Shown: positions 1-12,699 of the stretch, piece after piece
Numbering within the stretch: position 1 is the first letter of the stretch
Layout of the letters: each line of letters begins with the position of its first letter
NCBI GenBank assembly: GCA_963556495.2
Contig: OY747715.1
Coordinates: 1,952,739-2,016,738, forward strand
From: Valencia hispanica
Taxonomy: Eukaryota; Chordata; Actinopteri; Cyprinodontiformes; Valenciidae
Direction: 5' to 3'
DNA length: 64,000 nt
Position numbers and translations under genes: made by a program
Notes under the pieces: model-generated
Told to the model about the DNA's origin: nothing
Seen by the model: only the letters and a program-made list of their open reading frames with translations
The model's database searches: none

Positions 1-1129
1 CCTCTGACTGAAGACGCTCTGTAGTTCTATGACGGTCTGATGTAGAGGATGCTCTGGATCTATGGCGTCTTCTTTTCAACTCATCAGGGTTTTGTGGCTG
101 TAGTTGAGGTCTTATTTGAGCTTTTGTGATGTTAATCAGCTGCTGCCAGTTGTAAACCACCTTGTTGCCATGGTTATGCATCATAACAAATGTCCAAAAA
201 TAAAAAGTATCAGCAAAAATCCTTCCAGCTGCACAGCATTCAAAACCAGAGAGAACAGTTGTCCACAAAAACAATGTTTCTACCAAAAATGGAAGAATTA
301 AAGTTTAAAAAAAGAAAAAAATATGAACCAAAGTAACAGAGCTACTCCAACATGCTGCCACCTTGAGCGGCGCAATTCCGGAAGATGACCGTGAAAGAAC
401 CCTGGAGACCACGGCTTACAGATACCGGTGGAACCACCTTGTCTGGTGAGACCCTGACAGAGACCATCCTCTCCACATCTACATGGTAAGGTCCACTACG
501 AACAGGATCAGGGACAGGGACTAGTCCTGGTAGAGTCCAAACCGCATGGAGAACACGCTCCACTGCCAAGGATGAGGACGGGTCACTTGTTTTGCTTTCA
601 AGGAGACCAGATGGCCGTCCACCTCCTGCTGGATCTGAGCTTCAACAATCAACCAAGGTTTCTTTCTAACACCTCGAGAGGCTGAGAGGTGTGATCCCTC
701 TAAGACCGTAACTCTCTAAGTCAATTTTTAAAACTGGGACCAGTTCTGGTTTCCCAGTGAATCCGTCCAATGATGTGTTTTGGAAGCGAGAAGCTTTTCA
801 ATTTCTATCACAACAAGCTGAACAATTGGGGGTGACACCTGAAGAAAAGTGTGAACTGTTCGCCAGAGAGAGAGAGAGCTTTGTTCTACTGATGAGAAAG
901 AAAGTCAACGATTGTTAAATATTTCTGCCAGTGTCTGCTCAGTCTGAGGAGAAACGCCCACCGACCATGATGAACGACGCAAAATCTGGTCTTGATCAGA
1001 CAGAAGATGATTCTTCATGAGATCTGACGAGGAATCTATCAGAAATGTATTTCTGTTTCTGGTGGAAGGCTGTGCCATCTGCTGGTATAAATAGAGAACT
1101 GCATCAGTTCAACATGACATCCGATGTGA

Positions 1130-1272
1130 ACTGTTCAATAACTGAACTGATTAATAACCAAACTCTTCAATAACTGAACTGATTAATAATTGATACTGAT
1201 TAATAACCAAACTGTTCAATTACTGAACTGAATAATAACCGAACTGTTCAATAACTGAACTGTTTAATAACA
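1130..1272. repeat. short imperfect tandem repeat in lcp2 intron
   Basis: About four diverged copies of a unit of roughly 36 bp containing CAATAACTGAACTG and TTAATAACC, ending just before the acceptor of the exon at 1301. No function visible. Confidence 0.7.
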
Positions 1273-1300
1273 GCTTTTTCTTTGTTTCTGTCCTTCACAG

Positions 1301-4300
1301 ATCGACACCCAAATATAACGAACCAGGTGAGTTTGACTCCTTTGCTGGAACGATCTGGGTTTACGTCTACAGAACCAGAACTTTTGTCTGGAAACGATCT
1401 AATCACTTAGAGTACAGGAGCTAATAATGTTGCTTTCTGCTCTACAGAGATGAACCCTGATGGAGGATGGGGTGAAGATGAGTTTGTGAGTCTGACCTTC
1501 ATCTGGACTTATTTCACCTCTCTGTCAGCTGCTTTGGTTTCTGCTGTTATTTATGGATCAGTGAAGAACCACAACGTTCATCTGGGAATAAACCAAAGGA
1601 AACTTAATATCAGACCAACAACAACATGTCACGTTCTACTGCATCATTATTTATTAACAGAAACATGAAATACTAGAAAAGCCCTTGGGGAGCGCAGACC
1701 TGCTGTCTGAGAGGATGATGGACTACAGATGGTTTGGAGATGACCTTTGACCCTTCCCAGGTTGATGGAGAGTAACAGTTGCCCCTCTAAGCTCATTGCT
1801 GATGTTTTCACTTCCTGGTGTTGTGCTAACACACCCCAGGCTGCTACTTTCCCTCCTAAATCTTCTTCTTCTCATGACTCATAGAATAATGACTTTCATC
1901 GGTCATATGAGACCCTGGTCGGGTTTTGTTTTAATATGTCTAGAGGCAAATAGATCTATATCATCAAAGATATCTGAATGATGCTCTTCTGCTCTGACAG
2001 GATGATGAAGAGTTCGATGATGACTACGAGAGTCCGTACAGTGATGACGAAGACGACAGAGACTACGAGTCCCCAAACGACGACATGGACCCGGGTAACG
2101 ACTACGAGCCGCCTCCCTCTGAACCTGCAGAGGACCTGACCCACAAACTGTGCCCCTCTCAGCCCATTGGGGACGGGGATTACATCGGTACTCACATCAC
2201 CGCTACATGCATGTTACTCAGGCTGAGGTCAACAGCTGAGGACATGTTAAAGGCTTCATCAGCATCAATCAGCATCAGATTAAAATCCACCCTGAGCTGC
2301 TCTGAGGTCTTCAGGCTGGATCAGGAGAGGAAACTAAACTCTGTGTGTGTTTTTTGTGTGTGTAGATAGGAGGGATAACAACATGTCAACCGGAGGCCCG
2401 CCCCCTGCTCTGTGTCCCCGCCCCCCCAACTCAACGCTTGCTGCACCCACGAGCCGGATGGTGAGTCTGAACACGGTTAAGCTGATCTTTTTCAGGCTGC
2501 AACACAGACCAGGAAAGCCTGTTTCAGTCCAGCTGGTCCCACTTTGAACACTTCCCATTCCTTCTCCCAACACCTCTACTCATGTTTCGCAGCCAAATGT
2601 TGAAGAATTGATGCATTTTAGGAAGTGAAAGATCACAAAGTATACAATATAAATTTATTTTAATTTAGCCGTGTGTGTACTTGTTTATCTGCAGCCTGGA
2701 GAGTCATCGTCCAGAAGAGACCCTTCCCCTCATGGAGGTGGACGACCACCAAGAAACTGTGAGTTCATGAAAATAGAAACAGCTTTCACAGTTGACACGG
2801 ATTCAGCAGTTTCACTTTATAAAGAAGTTTCTGCATCTGAATCCTGGTTCAGGTTATGTGACTTGTGGTTGTGATAGCAGTGCTGTTGCTGACGTATTTG
2901 TGTTTAGTTCCCTCAGGGCCATCAGGGCCTCCGAAGGTGTGTCGCGCCAGCAAACCTGGCCGTGATTCAAGGAGCACTCGCTCCCCCGTCAGAGGTAGGA
3001 CCTCAACCCACACTGCTAAATGCTTCATTAGAGATATAAGATATATTTTATCAGCCTCAGCTGCCAACGTTTCATATAAATATATGAATAAAAATTTGGA
3101 CATGCGAGGAATAATTTGTGATGATTTAACATTGCTTTCTCTTTCAGGACCTCATTTCAACTCAATGGACAGGGTGAGTTTTCTTTAAAATACCTAAAAT
3201 TTCCGATGTGAAACAGCTGCCAACACATCTGTCAGTGTTATTCAATTATAAACTTTACCCTGAAAAAAAAAGGGGTACGACAACTCGACCCTGAGGTATC
3301 CCGTTGTCAAACACACATAAAATGGAAGTTTAATGTTTGTAACTTGGTTTTTGTTGTTGTTGTTGTTCTTTCAGCCCGATGCTCAATCCTGGAGGTATGT
3401 ACACACGCACACAATATATATTCAAACGAAATAAAGTTAAATTCTGCTAATTAAAATCATATTTTGACAATAAAAATGAATATACATAACATCAGTTAAA
3501 TGCTTATTATCTCCAATCTATTAATGATGTGTTATTTGTTGAAAAGTGATCAATGTTTCCCGTTAGGCTACAGACATCAGAACTACTCGTCACGTGTTTT
3601 AATGTGTTGGTTCTCACAGGACGCCACCGGATTCCTCGGAACCTCCCCGGTCCAAACCTCCTCTTCTTCCTCCTCCCTCCTCTTCCTCCGTCAGCAGGAG
3701 CAACTCCTCTGCCAGAGGAGCGCCGCCCAGCAGGTCCTCCTCTGGTCCAGCTCAGGTTGAAAACAATAGTCTCGTAAAGTAGCCTGAAAATAATTTGATG
3801 TTTGTGTGTTTCACAGGTTCGATGGACACAGAGAGGTAAGCTCCAACTGCCCAGACCATAATGACACCACCTCCAATGGCTCGTCACCAGGTGAGCTGCT
3901 GGAGGTGGTGCAAAGCATGCTGGGAGCCCAACGAAACCTCTTCAGGGTGTTCAGAACATGGAGGACCATTTAATGTCTCTCTTGTCCCTTTACTGGCTCA
4001 AGTCCAGCCCCTAAAGTGCTGAACGTACCTCTCCACATCAGAGAACATGACCCGACTGGAGCTCAAGAACCCCAGGCCTCTCAGGCGTTCCACTCAGATA
4101 TGATCCAATCAGCTGATGTCTCCTCTCTCTGTTTCTTCATAAGAAGCGATGTTGTTGTTTTTCTTCTTGTCTTAATGACATGTTTTCTTCTTCTGCTGTG
4201 TGTTTGGCGCCACCCTCTGACTGAGGTTATTACTACCCCTGCTGAGTTGGACTTGGAGAGAGCTTATATGCTGTCCACATGACAGATTTTGCATCATTAG

Positions 4301-7300
4301 AGCAGACTAGGAACTATAAACTGGGCTCACTGCTGCCCCCAGAGGGACGTTAGGTCTGGTACAGCCGTCCAGGTTGATGCTTCTTCTGAACCAGTGTGTT
4401 CCTCTCAGTCGTTATCTAGTTCTGTTGTACTTACAAGCCAGTCTGAGTCCGGACTGTCATCAGCTGTGGGTCCCTGAGGCACCAGAACATCTGGACATCT
4501 GAGAACATCTCATAGCGTCTTAAACACCAAATTCACAATTACTTTATTTTTTTTTATCGGATCAGTTATGGAGATGTGAAGAACTTCTCTGATGAGGCTG
4601 GAGCATAGGCTGTGTATAAAAGATGGACGGAGCCTCTGTGACGTCACCATAGGTTTCTGAAGGGCTAAACTGAAGCCCAGTGGGCGGTTCCCACCACCGC
4701 CATCTTGGCTGCGTCTCGTCACGCCCGGAAAATACAAAAAAAATGGTCAAAGAGATGGAGCTGAGGGTGGGGCTGTGAGGGTGGGGGGGCAGATGATTGA
4801 CACCCATCAAACTCTGAGCTGATGTAGCTACGAGCTAACTGAGCTAACACTAAGCTAACACTGAGCTAACCAAAGCTAACAGAGGTTCGCGGCTGCTTTT
4901 AGCCATAAAACTGCTTCTGCTTCCCCTCTGCATTCTTGGCAGATTCAATAATTTTGTCAAATCATGAAGCTTTGTTGGTCCGTAACTTCCACTAAAACTA
5001 TGTGACTTTTAATTTAAAAAGTTTTAATAATAAGTAAAAAAGAAATGTAAAATGGGGATAGCTAGCCACCAGCGCTAGCGCTAAAGGCTAATCTGAGACA
5101 CACCCCTTATTATTGATAATTTCATGCTTAAATCCCCCCCTAGTTGTCATGACTGTAAACTAGACCTTTTGAACTTAAAATGTTTTTTTGAACTATGCTG
5201 TAAACATGTTTTTTTCTGCTGTGAAGTTGGTCTTTTTAACATGGGATTCAATGGGAACTTGCTGCTTTCTGGAGGCGGCCCCCAGTGGATGAGTGGGTAA
5301 CTGCAATTTTTGTCAATTCCGCATTGGCTTCACATTTGGCCGGCGGAGTTTTGGCCTTTGGTTTGGAGGTGTACCTTATCTCTAGGTTTTCTCTTTCTTT
5401 GGGTCGGGTCTGAATCAGTGAAGAGGTTCTGGTTCTACAGACTCTGGACACAAAAAAATGTTCTGACATTGTTCCAGTAATGACCGTTATAACTGTAGCA
5501 TTAATGATGGAGACTAAACATTAATCCGATTCCTTCTCTTCTCTCCTCAGCAAACACAAGATGGTGAGTTTTATTCATCCGTTTTTTTTTCTCTGACACC
5601 AAACTCTGAAACATCGCAGAGTGAATTCAGGAAACGTCTCCTTTTCTGCTTGTTTTCCAGTAGTTCCTAAACACAACACGTTCCCTCTTCCAAAGACTCT
5701 GCCGCCCCGCCCTGGGATCCCCGGACCTGCTCCACAGCACGCCGGCAGGTAAATCCCGTATTAAATGAAAATGAAATTAGGATCAAGCAAAGTGCAGGTA
5801 ACCCAGAGCGAGGCCCTGAGGCCCTCCGCTGGGCCAAGCTCTCTACAGCTGAGGTCATCAGTTGAAGGTTTCTGACTGAATGATCTCAAACATGTTTGTT
5901 TTGTCCGTTTTTGAGCAGCTTGCCTCCCAGCATCCCTTCTTCAGGATCTCTGCCTCACAAACTCCAGTCGGGTAAGAGAAACCAAACATCGGAGAGAGAC
6001 TTTCTGATTAAATCTGAATGAAACCCTCGTTTTGATCCAGCTGATCTCGGCAGGTCTCTCTCACATTTTCTTCTAAATCCAGTTGCTTTAAAACAAACAG
6101 AAACCCTTTAGCTGAGTTGATGTTCCGTGTAGCTGGAGGCCGGTTGTTAGGCCTCTGCTTATTCTGGTCTGTTTGTTTGCAGCCATGGCCGAACACAGAG
6201 GCAGCGTGGTGGTGTCCAGTCGTCCTCCTCTTCCTGCAGCTGCTGCCAGCGGGGTGAGAAACGCACATATCTGTAACTGCTGGTCATGAATAAAATGTCA
6301 CAGTCTTCTGTTTGTACGGTGCCAATTAAAAAACAGTGTTTAAAAACCTTAAACCAGCTAACTGAAGGTTTATCAGAGTTTATTTGTTGAAATAATAAAT
6401 TAGTTTTATTTATCTCCTTGGGTTTATAAGATTAGATAAGATGTAATTCGATGATATGGAAATATTTCTGTTCCTCTGTTTGAGCAACAGGGGGCGCAGT
6501 TGTACTTGACTCTTTAACATTAGCAGCTTCATCAGTGTATGACTGTTGCTTTGCAGGCTCTGGACCCAAACTGGTATGTTGGTAAAGTGACCCGCGGTCA
6601 GGCTGAAGGATGCCTAAAGCAAGTCCAGAGGGTAAGAGGAGCAGGGAAGGGTGTTCCTAAGGATTTTAGTTGTTCTCATTTAGGATATTAATTTATAATT
6701 AATACTCTGATTAACGATCTTTAACCTCATTATGAGGGAAATGTCAGTAACAGCCTGGTTTGTTGCCCTGAGGTGAGCTCAGAGGATCTTTACTGTATTC
6801 TGTTGTCTGTGTCGAGGACGGGGCGTACCTGGTGAGGGACAGCACCCGGCAGCAGCCCAACCAGCCATTCACCCTGATGGTCTTCTACCAGTGCAAGGTC
6901 TACAACATCCAGATTAGGCAGCAAAACCAACGGTTCCAGCTGGGAACTGGACTCAAAGCTCAGGAGGTGAACATAAAACCCACGTCTTCAGCAGAACTGC
7001 ACATTTTAATATTTGGCTTCATTCAAGGATCTTAATTTAAAAAAGTAAAGCCAGAAATAATTTATTGAGTTACATTAATATTACTATAAAGACCAAAAAT
7101 CAGCTTAATCTCTACAGATAGGAGCTGAGATTCTTATGCTGATATTATTGGTGTTTCACCAGTAGGGGGCAGCCCTCGCAGATGTAGTTTTGGTGTTTTA
7201 CCAGAAGGGGCAGCCCTCCCAGTTGTAGTTTTGGTGTTTCACCAGTAGGGGGCAGCTGTCCCAGATGTAGTTTTGGTGTTTCACCAGTAGGGGGCAGCTG

Positions 7301-10300
7301 TCCCAGATGTAGTTTTGGTGTTTCACCAGTAGGGGGCAGCTGTCCCAGATGTAGTTTTGGTGTTTCACCAATAGGGGGCAGCTGTCCCAGGTGTAGTTTT
7401 GGTGTTTCACCAGTAGAGGACAGCTGTCCCAGGTGTAGTTTTGGTGTTTCACCAGTAGAGGACAGCTGTCCCAGGTGTAGTTTTGGTGTTTCACCAGTAG
7501 AGGACAGCTGTCCCAGGTGTAGTTTTGGTGTTTCACCAGTAGGGGGCAGCTGTCCCAGATGTAGTTTTGGTGTTTCACCAGTAGGGGGCAGCCCTCTCAG
7601 ATGTAGTTTTGGAGTTTCATCAGTAGGGGCAGCCCTCTCAGATGTAGTTTTGGAGTTTCATCAGTAGGGGCAGCCCTCTCAGATGTAGTTTTGGTGTTTC
7701 ACCAGTAGGGGGCAGCTGTCCCAGATGTAGTTTTGGAGTTTCATCAGTAGGGGCAGCCCTCTCAGATGTAGTTTTGATGTTTCACCAGTAGGGGGCAACC
7801 CTCTCAGATATAGTTTTGGAGTTTCATCAGTAGGGGCAGCCCTCTTGGGTGTAGTTTTGGTGTTTCACCAGTAGGGGGCAGCTGTCCCAGATGTAGTTTT
7901 GGAGTTTCATCAGTAGGGGCAGCCCTCTCAGATGTAGTTTTGGTGTTTCATCAGTAAGGGCAGCCCTCTCAGATGTAGTTTTGATGTTTCACCAGTAGGG
8001 GGCAGCTGTCCCAGGTGTAGTTTTGGTGTTTTACCAGTAGGGGGCAGCCCTCTCAGATGTAGTTTTGGTCTTTCATCAGTAGAGGGGAGCTGTCCCAGGT
8101 GTAGTTTTGGTGTTTCACCAATAGGGGGCAGCTGTCCCAGGTGTAGTTTTGGTGTTTCACCAATAGGGGGCAGCTGTCTCAGGTGTAGTTTTGGTGTTTC
8201 ACCAGTAGGGGGCAGCTGTCTCAGGTGTAGTTTTGGTGTTTCACCAATAGGGGGCAGCTGTCCCAGGTGTAGTTTTGGTGTTTCACCAGTAGGGGGCAGC
8301 TGTCTCAGGTGTAGTTTTGGTGTTTCACCAATAGGGGGCAGCTGTCCCAGGTGTAGTTTTGGTGTTTCACCAGTAGGGGGCAGCTGTCTCAGGTGTAGTT
8401 TTGGTGTTTCACCAATAGGGGGCAGCTGTCCCAGGTGTAGTTTTGGTGTTTCACCAGTAAGGGGCAGCTGTCTCAGGTGTAGTTTTGGTGTTTCACCAAT
8501 AGGGTGCAGCTGTCCCAGGTGTAGTTTTGGTGTTTCACCAGTAGGGGGCTGCTGTCCCAGGTGTAATTTTGGTGTTTCACCAGTAGGGGGCTGCTGTCCC
8601 AGGTGTAGTTTTGGTGTTTCACCAATAGGGGGCTGCTGTCCCAGGTGTAGTTTTGGTGTTTCACCAGTAGGGGGCAGCTGTCCCAGGTGTAGTTTTGGTG
8701 TTTCACCAGTAGGGGGCAGCTGTCCCAGGTGTAGTTTTGGTGTTTCACCAGTAGGGGGCTGCTGTCCCAGGTGTAGTTTTGGTGTTTCACCAGTAGGGGG
8801 CAGCTGTCCCAGGTGTAGTTTTGGTGTTTCACCAGTAGGGGGCAGCTGTCCCAGGTGTAGTTTTGGTGTTTCACCAATAGGGGGCTGCTGTCCCAGGTGT
8901 AGTTTTGGTGTTTCACCAGTAGGGGGCAGCTGTCCCAGGTGTAGTTTTGGTGTTTCACCAGTAGGGGGCAGCTGTCCCAGGTGTAGTTTTGGTGTTTCAC
9001 CAGTAGGGGGCAGCTGTCCCAGGTGTAGTTTTGGTGTTTCACCAGTAGGGGGCAGCTGTCCCAGGTGTAGTTTTGGTGTTTCACCAGTAGGGGGCAGCTG
9101 TCCCAGGTGTAGTTTTGGTGTTTCACCAGTAGGGGGCTGCTGTCCCAGGTGTAGTTTTGGTGTTTCACCAGTAGGGGGCTGCTGTCCCAGGTGTAGTTTT
9201 GGTGTTTCACCAGTAGGGGGCTGCTGTCCCAGGTGTAGTTTTGGTGTTTCACCAGTAGGGGGCAGCTGTCCCAGGTGTAGTTTTGGTGTTTCACCAGTAG
9301 GGGGCTGCTGTCCCAGGTGTAGTTTTGGTGTTTCACCAGTAGGGGGCTGCTGTCCCAGGTGTAGTTTTGGTGTTTCACCAGTAGGGGGCAGCTGTCCCAG
9401 GTGTAGTTTTGGTGTTTCACCAGTAGGGGGCAGCTGTCCCAGGTGTAGTTTTGGTGTTTCACCAGTAGGGGGCAGCTGTCCCAGGTGTAGTTTTGGTGTT
9501 TCACCAGTAGGGGGCTGCTGTCCCAGGTGTAGTTTTGGTGTTTCACCAGTAGGGGGCAGCTGTCCCAGGTGTAGTTTTGGTGTTTCACCAGTAGGGGGCA
9601 GCTGTCCCAGGTGTAGTTTTGGTGTTTCACCAGTAGGGGGCAGCTGTCCCAGGTGTAGTTTTGGTGTTTCACCAGTAGGGGGCTGCTGTCCCAGGTGTAG
9701 TTTTGGTGTTTCACCAGTAGGGGGCTGCTGTCCCAGGTGTAGTTTTGGTGTTTCACCAGTAGGGGGCTGCTGTCCCAGGTGTAGTTTTGGTGTTTCACCA
9801 GTAGGGGGCAGCTGTCCCAGGTGTAGTTTTGGTGTTTCACCAGTAGGGGGCAGCTGTCCCAGGTGTAGTTTTGGTGTTTCACCAGTAGGGGGCTGCTGTC
9901 CCAGGTGTAGTTTTGGTGTTTCACCAGTAGGGGGCAGCTGTCCCAGGTGTAGTTTTGGTGTTTCACCAGTAGGGGGCAGCTGTCCCAGGTGTAGTTTTGG
10001 TGTTTCACCAGTAGGGGGCTGCTGTCCCAGGTGTAGTTTTGGTGTTTCACCAGTAGGGGGCAGCTGTCCCAGGTGTAGTTTTGGTGTTTCACCAGTAGGG
10101 GGCAGCTGTCCCAGGTGTAGTTTTGGTGTTTCACCAGTAGGGGGCAGCTGTCTCAGGTGTAGTTTTGGTGTTTCACCAGTAGGGGGCTGCTGTCCCAGGT
10201 GTAGTTTTGGTGTTTCACCAGTAGGGGGCAGCTGTCCCAGGTGTAGTTTTGGTGTTTCACCAGTAGGGGGCAGCTGTCTCAGGTGTAGTTTTGGTGTTTC

Positions 10301-11969
10301 ACCAGTAGGGGGCTGCTGTCCCAGGTGTAGTTTTGGTGTTTCACCAGTAGGGGGCAGCTGTCCCAGGTGTAGTTTTGGTGTTTCACCAGTAGGGGGCAGC
10401 TGTCTCAGGTGTAGTTTTGGTGTTTCACCAATAGGGGGCAGCTGTCCCAGGTGTAGTTTTGGTGTTTCACCAGTAGGGGGCAGCTGTCTCAGGTGTAGTT
10501 TTGGTGTTTCACCAATAGGGGGCAGCTGTCCCAGGTGTAGTTTTGGTGTTTCACCAGTAAGGGGCAGCTGTCTCAGGTGTAGTTTTGGTGTTTCACCAAT
10601 AGGGTGCAGCTGTCCCAGGTGTAGTTTTGGTGTTTCACCAGTAGGGGGCTGCTGTCCCAGGTGTAGTTTTGGTGTTTCACCAGTAGGGGGCTGCTGTCCC
10701 AGGTGTAGTTTTGGTGTTTCACCAATAGGGGGCTGCTGTCCCAGGTGTAGTTTTGGTGTTTCACCAGTAGGGGGCTGCTGTCCCAGGTGTAGTTTTGGTG
10801 TTTCACCAGTAGGGGGCAGCTGTCCCAGGTGTAGTTTTGGTGTTTCACCAGTAGGGGGCTGCTGTCCCAGGTGTAGTTTTGGTGTTTCACCAGTAGGGGG
10901 CAGCTGTCCCAGGTGTAGTTTTGGTGTTTCACCAGTAGGGGGCAGCTGTCTCAGGTGTAGTTTTGGTGTTTCACCAGTAGGGGGCTGCTGTCCCAGGTGT
11001 AGTTTTGGTGTTTCACCAGTAGGGGGCAGCTGTCCCAGGTGTAGTTTTGGTGTTTCACCAGTAGGGGGCAGCTGTCCCAGGTGTAGTTTTGGTGTTTCAC
11101 CAATAGGGGGCTGCTGTCCCAGGTGTAGTTTTGGTGTTTCACCAGTAGGGGGCTGCTGTCCCAGGTGTAGTTTTGGTGTTTCACCAGTAGGGGGCAGCTG
11201 TCCCAGGTGTAGTTTTGGTGTTTCACCAGTAGGGGGCTGCTGTCCCAGGTGTAGTTTTGGTGTTTCACCAGTAGGGGGCAGCTGTCCCAGGTGTAGTTTT
11301 GGTGTTTCACCAGTAGGGGGCTGCTGTCCCAGGTGTAGTTTTGGTGTTTCACCAGTAGGGGGCTGCTGTCCCAGGTGTAGTTTTGGTGTTTCACCAATAG
11401 GGGGCTGCTGTCCCAGGTGTAGTTTTGGTGTTTCACCAGTAGGGGGCTGCTGTCCCAGGTGTAGTTTTGGTGTTTCACCAGTAGGGGGCAGCTGTCCCAG
11501 GTGTAGTTTTGGTGTTTCACCAGTAGGGGGCAGCTGTCTCAGGTGTAGTTTTGGTGTTTCACCAGTAGGGGGCAGCTGTCCCAGGTGTAGTTTTGGTGTT
11601 TCACCAGTAGGGGGCAGCTGTCCCAGGTGTAGTTTTGGTGTTTCACCAGTAGGGGGCAGCTGTCCCAGGTGTAGTTTTGGTGTTTCACCAGTAGGGGGCA
11701 GCTGTCTCAGGTGTAGTTTTGGTGTTTCACCAGTAGGGGGCAGCTGTCCCAGGTGTAGTTTTGGTGTTTCACCAGTAGGGGGCAGCTCTCTCAGACCTAA
11801 TTGTTGTGTTTTGTGTTTCCAGTTTTTCCCATCAGTCAATGACATCATCAGCCATTACTCCCAGTCCCCTCTGGTCCTCATTGATGCTAAAAACAGGAGT
11901 TCCAGCCAACAGAACCAGTGTCTGCTGTCTGACCCGGTGGGATACTATCTGGGTCAGAACTGGTCCTGA
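1301..11969 (+). CDS. lcp2: SLP-76 adaptor (lymphocyte cytosolic protein 2), 3' part of gene
   Basis: Haematopoietic adaptor that links T-cell-receptor kinases to VAV, NCK, GADS and PLC-gamma. Exons read from splice sites and phase: 1301-1326, 1448-1485, 2001-2187, 2366-2460, 2695-2758, 2908-2994, 3148-3173, 3375-3394, 3620-3755, 5552-5564, 5661-5748, 5919-5971, 6183-6253, 6557-6631, 6817-6966, 11823-11969 (stop TGA 11967). The acidic exon holds three phosphotyrosine motifs matching the human order: DYESP, DYESP, DYEPPP. The exon at 2908 has RASKPGRD, comparable with the RxxK GADS-binding site. A proline/serine-rich linker follows. The SH2 domain is complete: NWYVGKVTR start, YLVRDS with the phosphate-binding Arg, KVYNIQIR, and PLVLIDAKNR near the end. 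KVYNIQIR and LGTGL favour LCP2 over BLNK. The SAM-domain 5' exons lie left of the window. Joining of 3755 to 5552 is unresolved: a small exon may lie near 3817-3890, but its phase does not fit. The last intron (6967-11822) is filled by a 42-bp array. Confidence 0.93.
4600..5350. repeat. teleost dispersed repeat in lcp2 intron
   Basis: The segment opens with GGCTGTGTATAAAAGATGGA, then GTGACGTCACC, and ends near CCGCATTGGCTTCACATTTG. I recognise this as a common non-coding fish repeat. A run of GAGCTAAC-type units lies at about 4830-4880. Class not certain; probably a non-autonomous DNA element. Confidence 0.5.
7150..11794 (+). repeat. 42-bp VNTR (about 110 copies) in last lcp2 intron, CTCF-motif bearing
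   Basis: Near-perfect tandem array, period 42 bp, about 4.64 kb. Each unit contains CACCAGTAGGGGGCAGCTG followed by TCCCAGGTGTAGTTTTGG. Because 42 is divisible by 3, long open frames appear on the minus strand (for example 11848-7928), but they have no start context, no unique sequence and lie inside an intron. The left end (7150-8100) is the most diverged, with units ending CCCTC; the middle is homogeneous. Two main variants alternate: GGGGGCAGCTG and GGGGGCTGCTG. The 15-mer CCAGTAGGGGGCAGC in most units fits the CTCF core consensus CCASYAGRKGGCRSY at every position. Confidence 0.97.
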
Positions 11970-12260
11970 CCCGGATCAGAGCGGACTCCAGCCGAACCCA
12001 GAGGGAGAACTTAGATGAATGTTCGGGTCAAACCAGTAGAAAATGTTCCATCTTTGCACACGTTGCTTTGTTTTGTTTGTTCTCGTTTTATCTTCTATAC
12101 TGTAAACTTTTAAAAATATTTCTCTGAACCATTTGAGCTCATGTTGGAGCTGTTGCTATTGAACCTCACAAACTAGAACCTTAAAACCAAAGCACATTTT
12201 CTTTCCCTCAGCTTCTTCTTCTTTATGTGTAAATTTGTCGGTTCGCCATCAGCTGATCTC

Positions 12261-12266
12261 AATAAA
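12261..12266 (+). terminator. lcp2 polyadenylation signal
   Basis: AATAAA, 292 bp after the lcp2 stop codon, followed by a T/G-rich stretch (TTCTGGAGTTTTATTCC). The 3' UTR would be about 310 nt. Confidence 0.7.
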
Positions 12267-12699
12267 ACATCTGGAAACATCAGACACGTTCTGGAGTTTT
12301 ATTCCAGTCAGAACGGTTCTTCCAGAACAACCCGCTAGGTTCAAGGACTGGACTCAGAGTTGGGGGGAAGCAGAGCTTCAGAAAACCTGGAGAACTGTTG
12401 ATGAAGACCACTGTGAAGGACCAGAGGATGTAGAGATCCCGGTTCTGTTCAGATCAGGAGGTCAGTGTGGGGTCACTGTTCTGGTCCGAGTCTGGAGAAA
12501 TCTTCTGCAGATGAACCGGTTCCAGTTTTCATTCAGCGGACGTTCGAACATCTGACCAAATGCGGGATCCATCCAGCACCTACGCAGAGAGGAGCTCAGA
12601 AATGACTCTTTATGACGTAAATAACTTCATGTTTCAGGTTAACTATTAGCCTGCGAGCCAAATCCGGACCGCAGTAACGGTTTATGACGCCCTCTAGAC

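Noticed and set aside
7150..11794. CRISPR-like appearance of regular repeats
   Set aside because: Units are contiguous with no unique spacers, in a vertebrate intron.
7928..11848. 1306-codon open frame on the minus strand (GETPKLHLGQLPPT repeats), and shorter KHQNYTWDS frames
   Set aside because: Entirely a 42-bp tandem array inside an intron of lcp2; period divisible by 3 keeps all frames open. No unique sequence or supporting splice structure.
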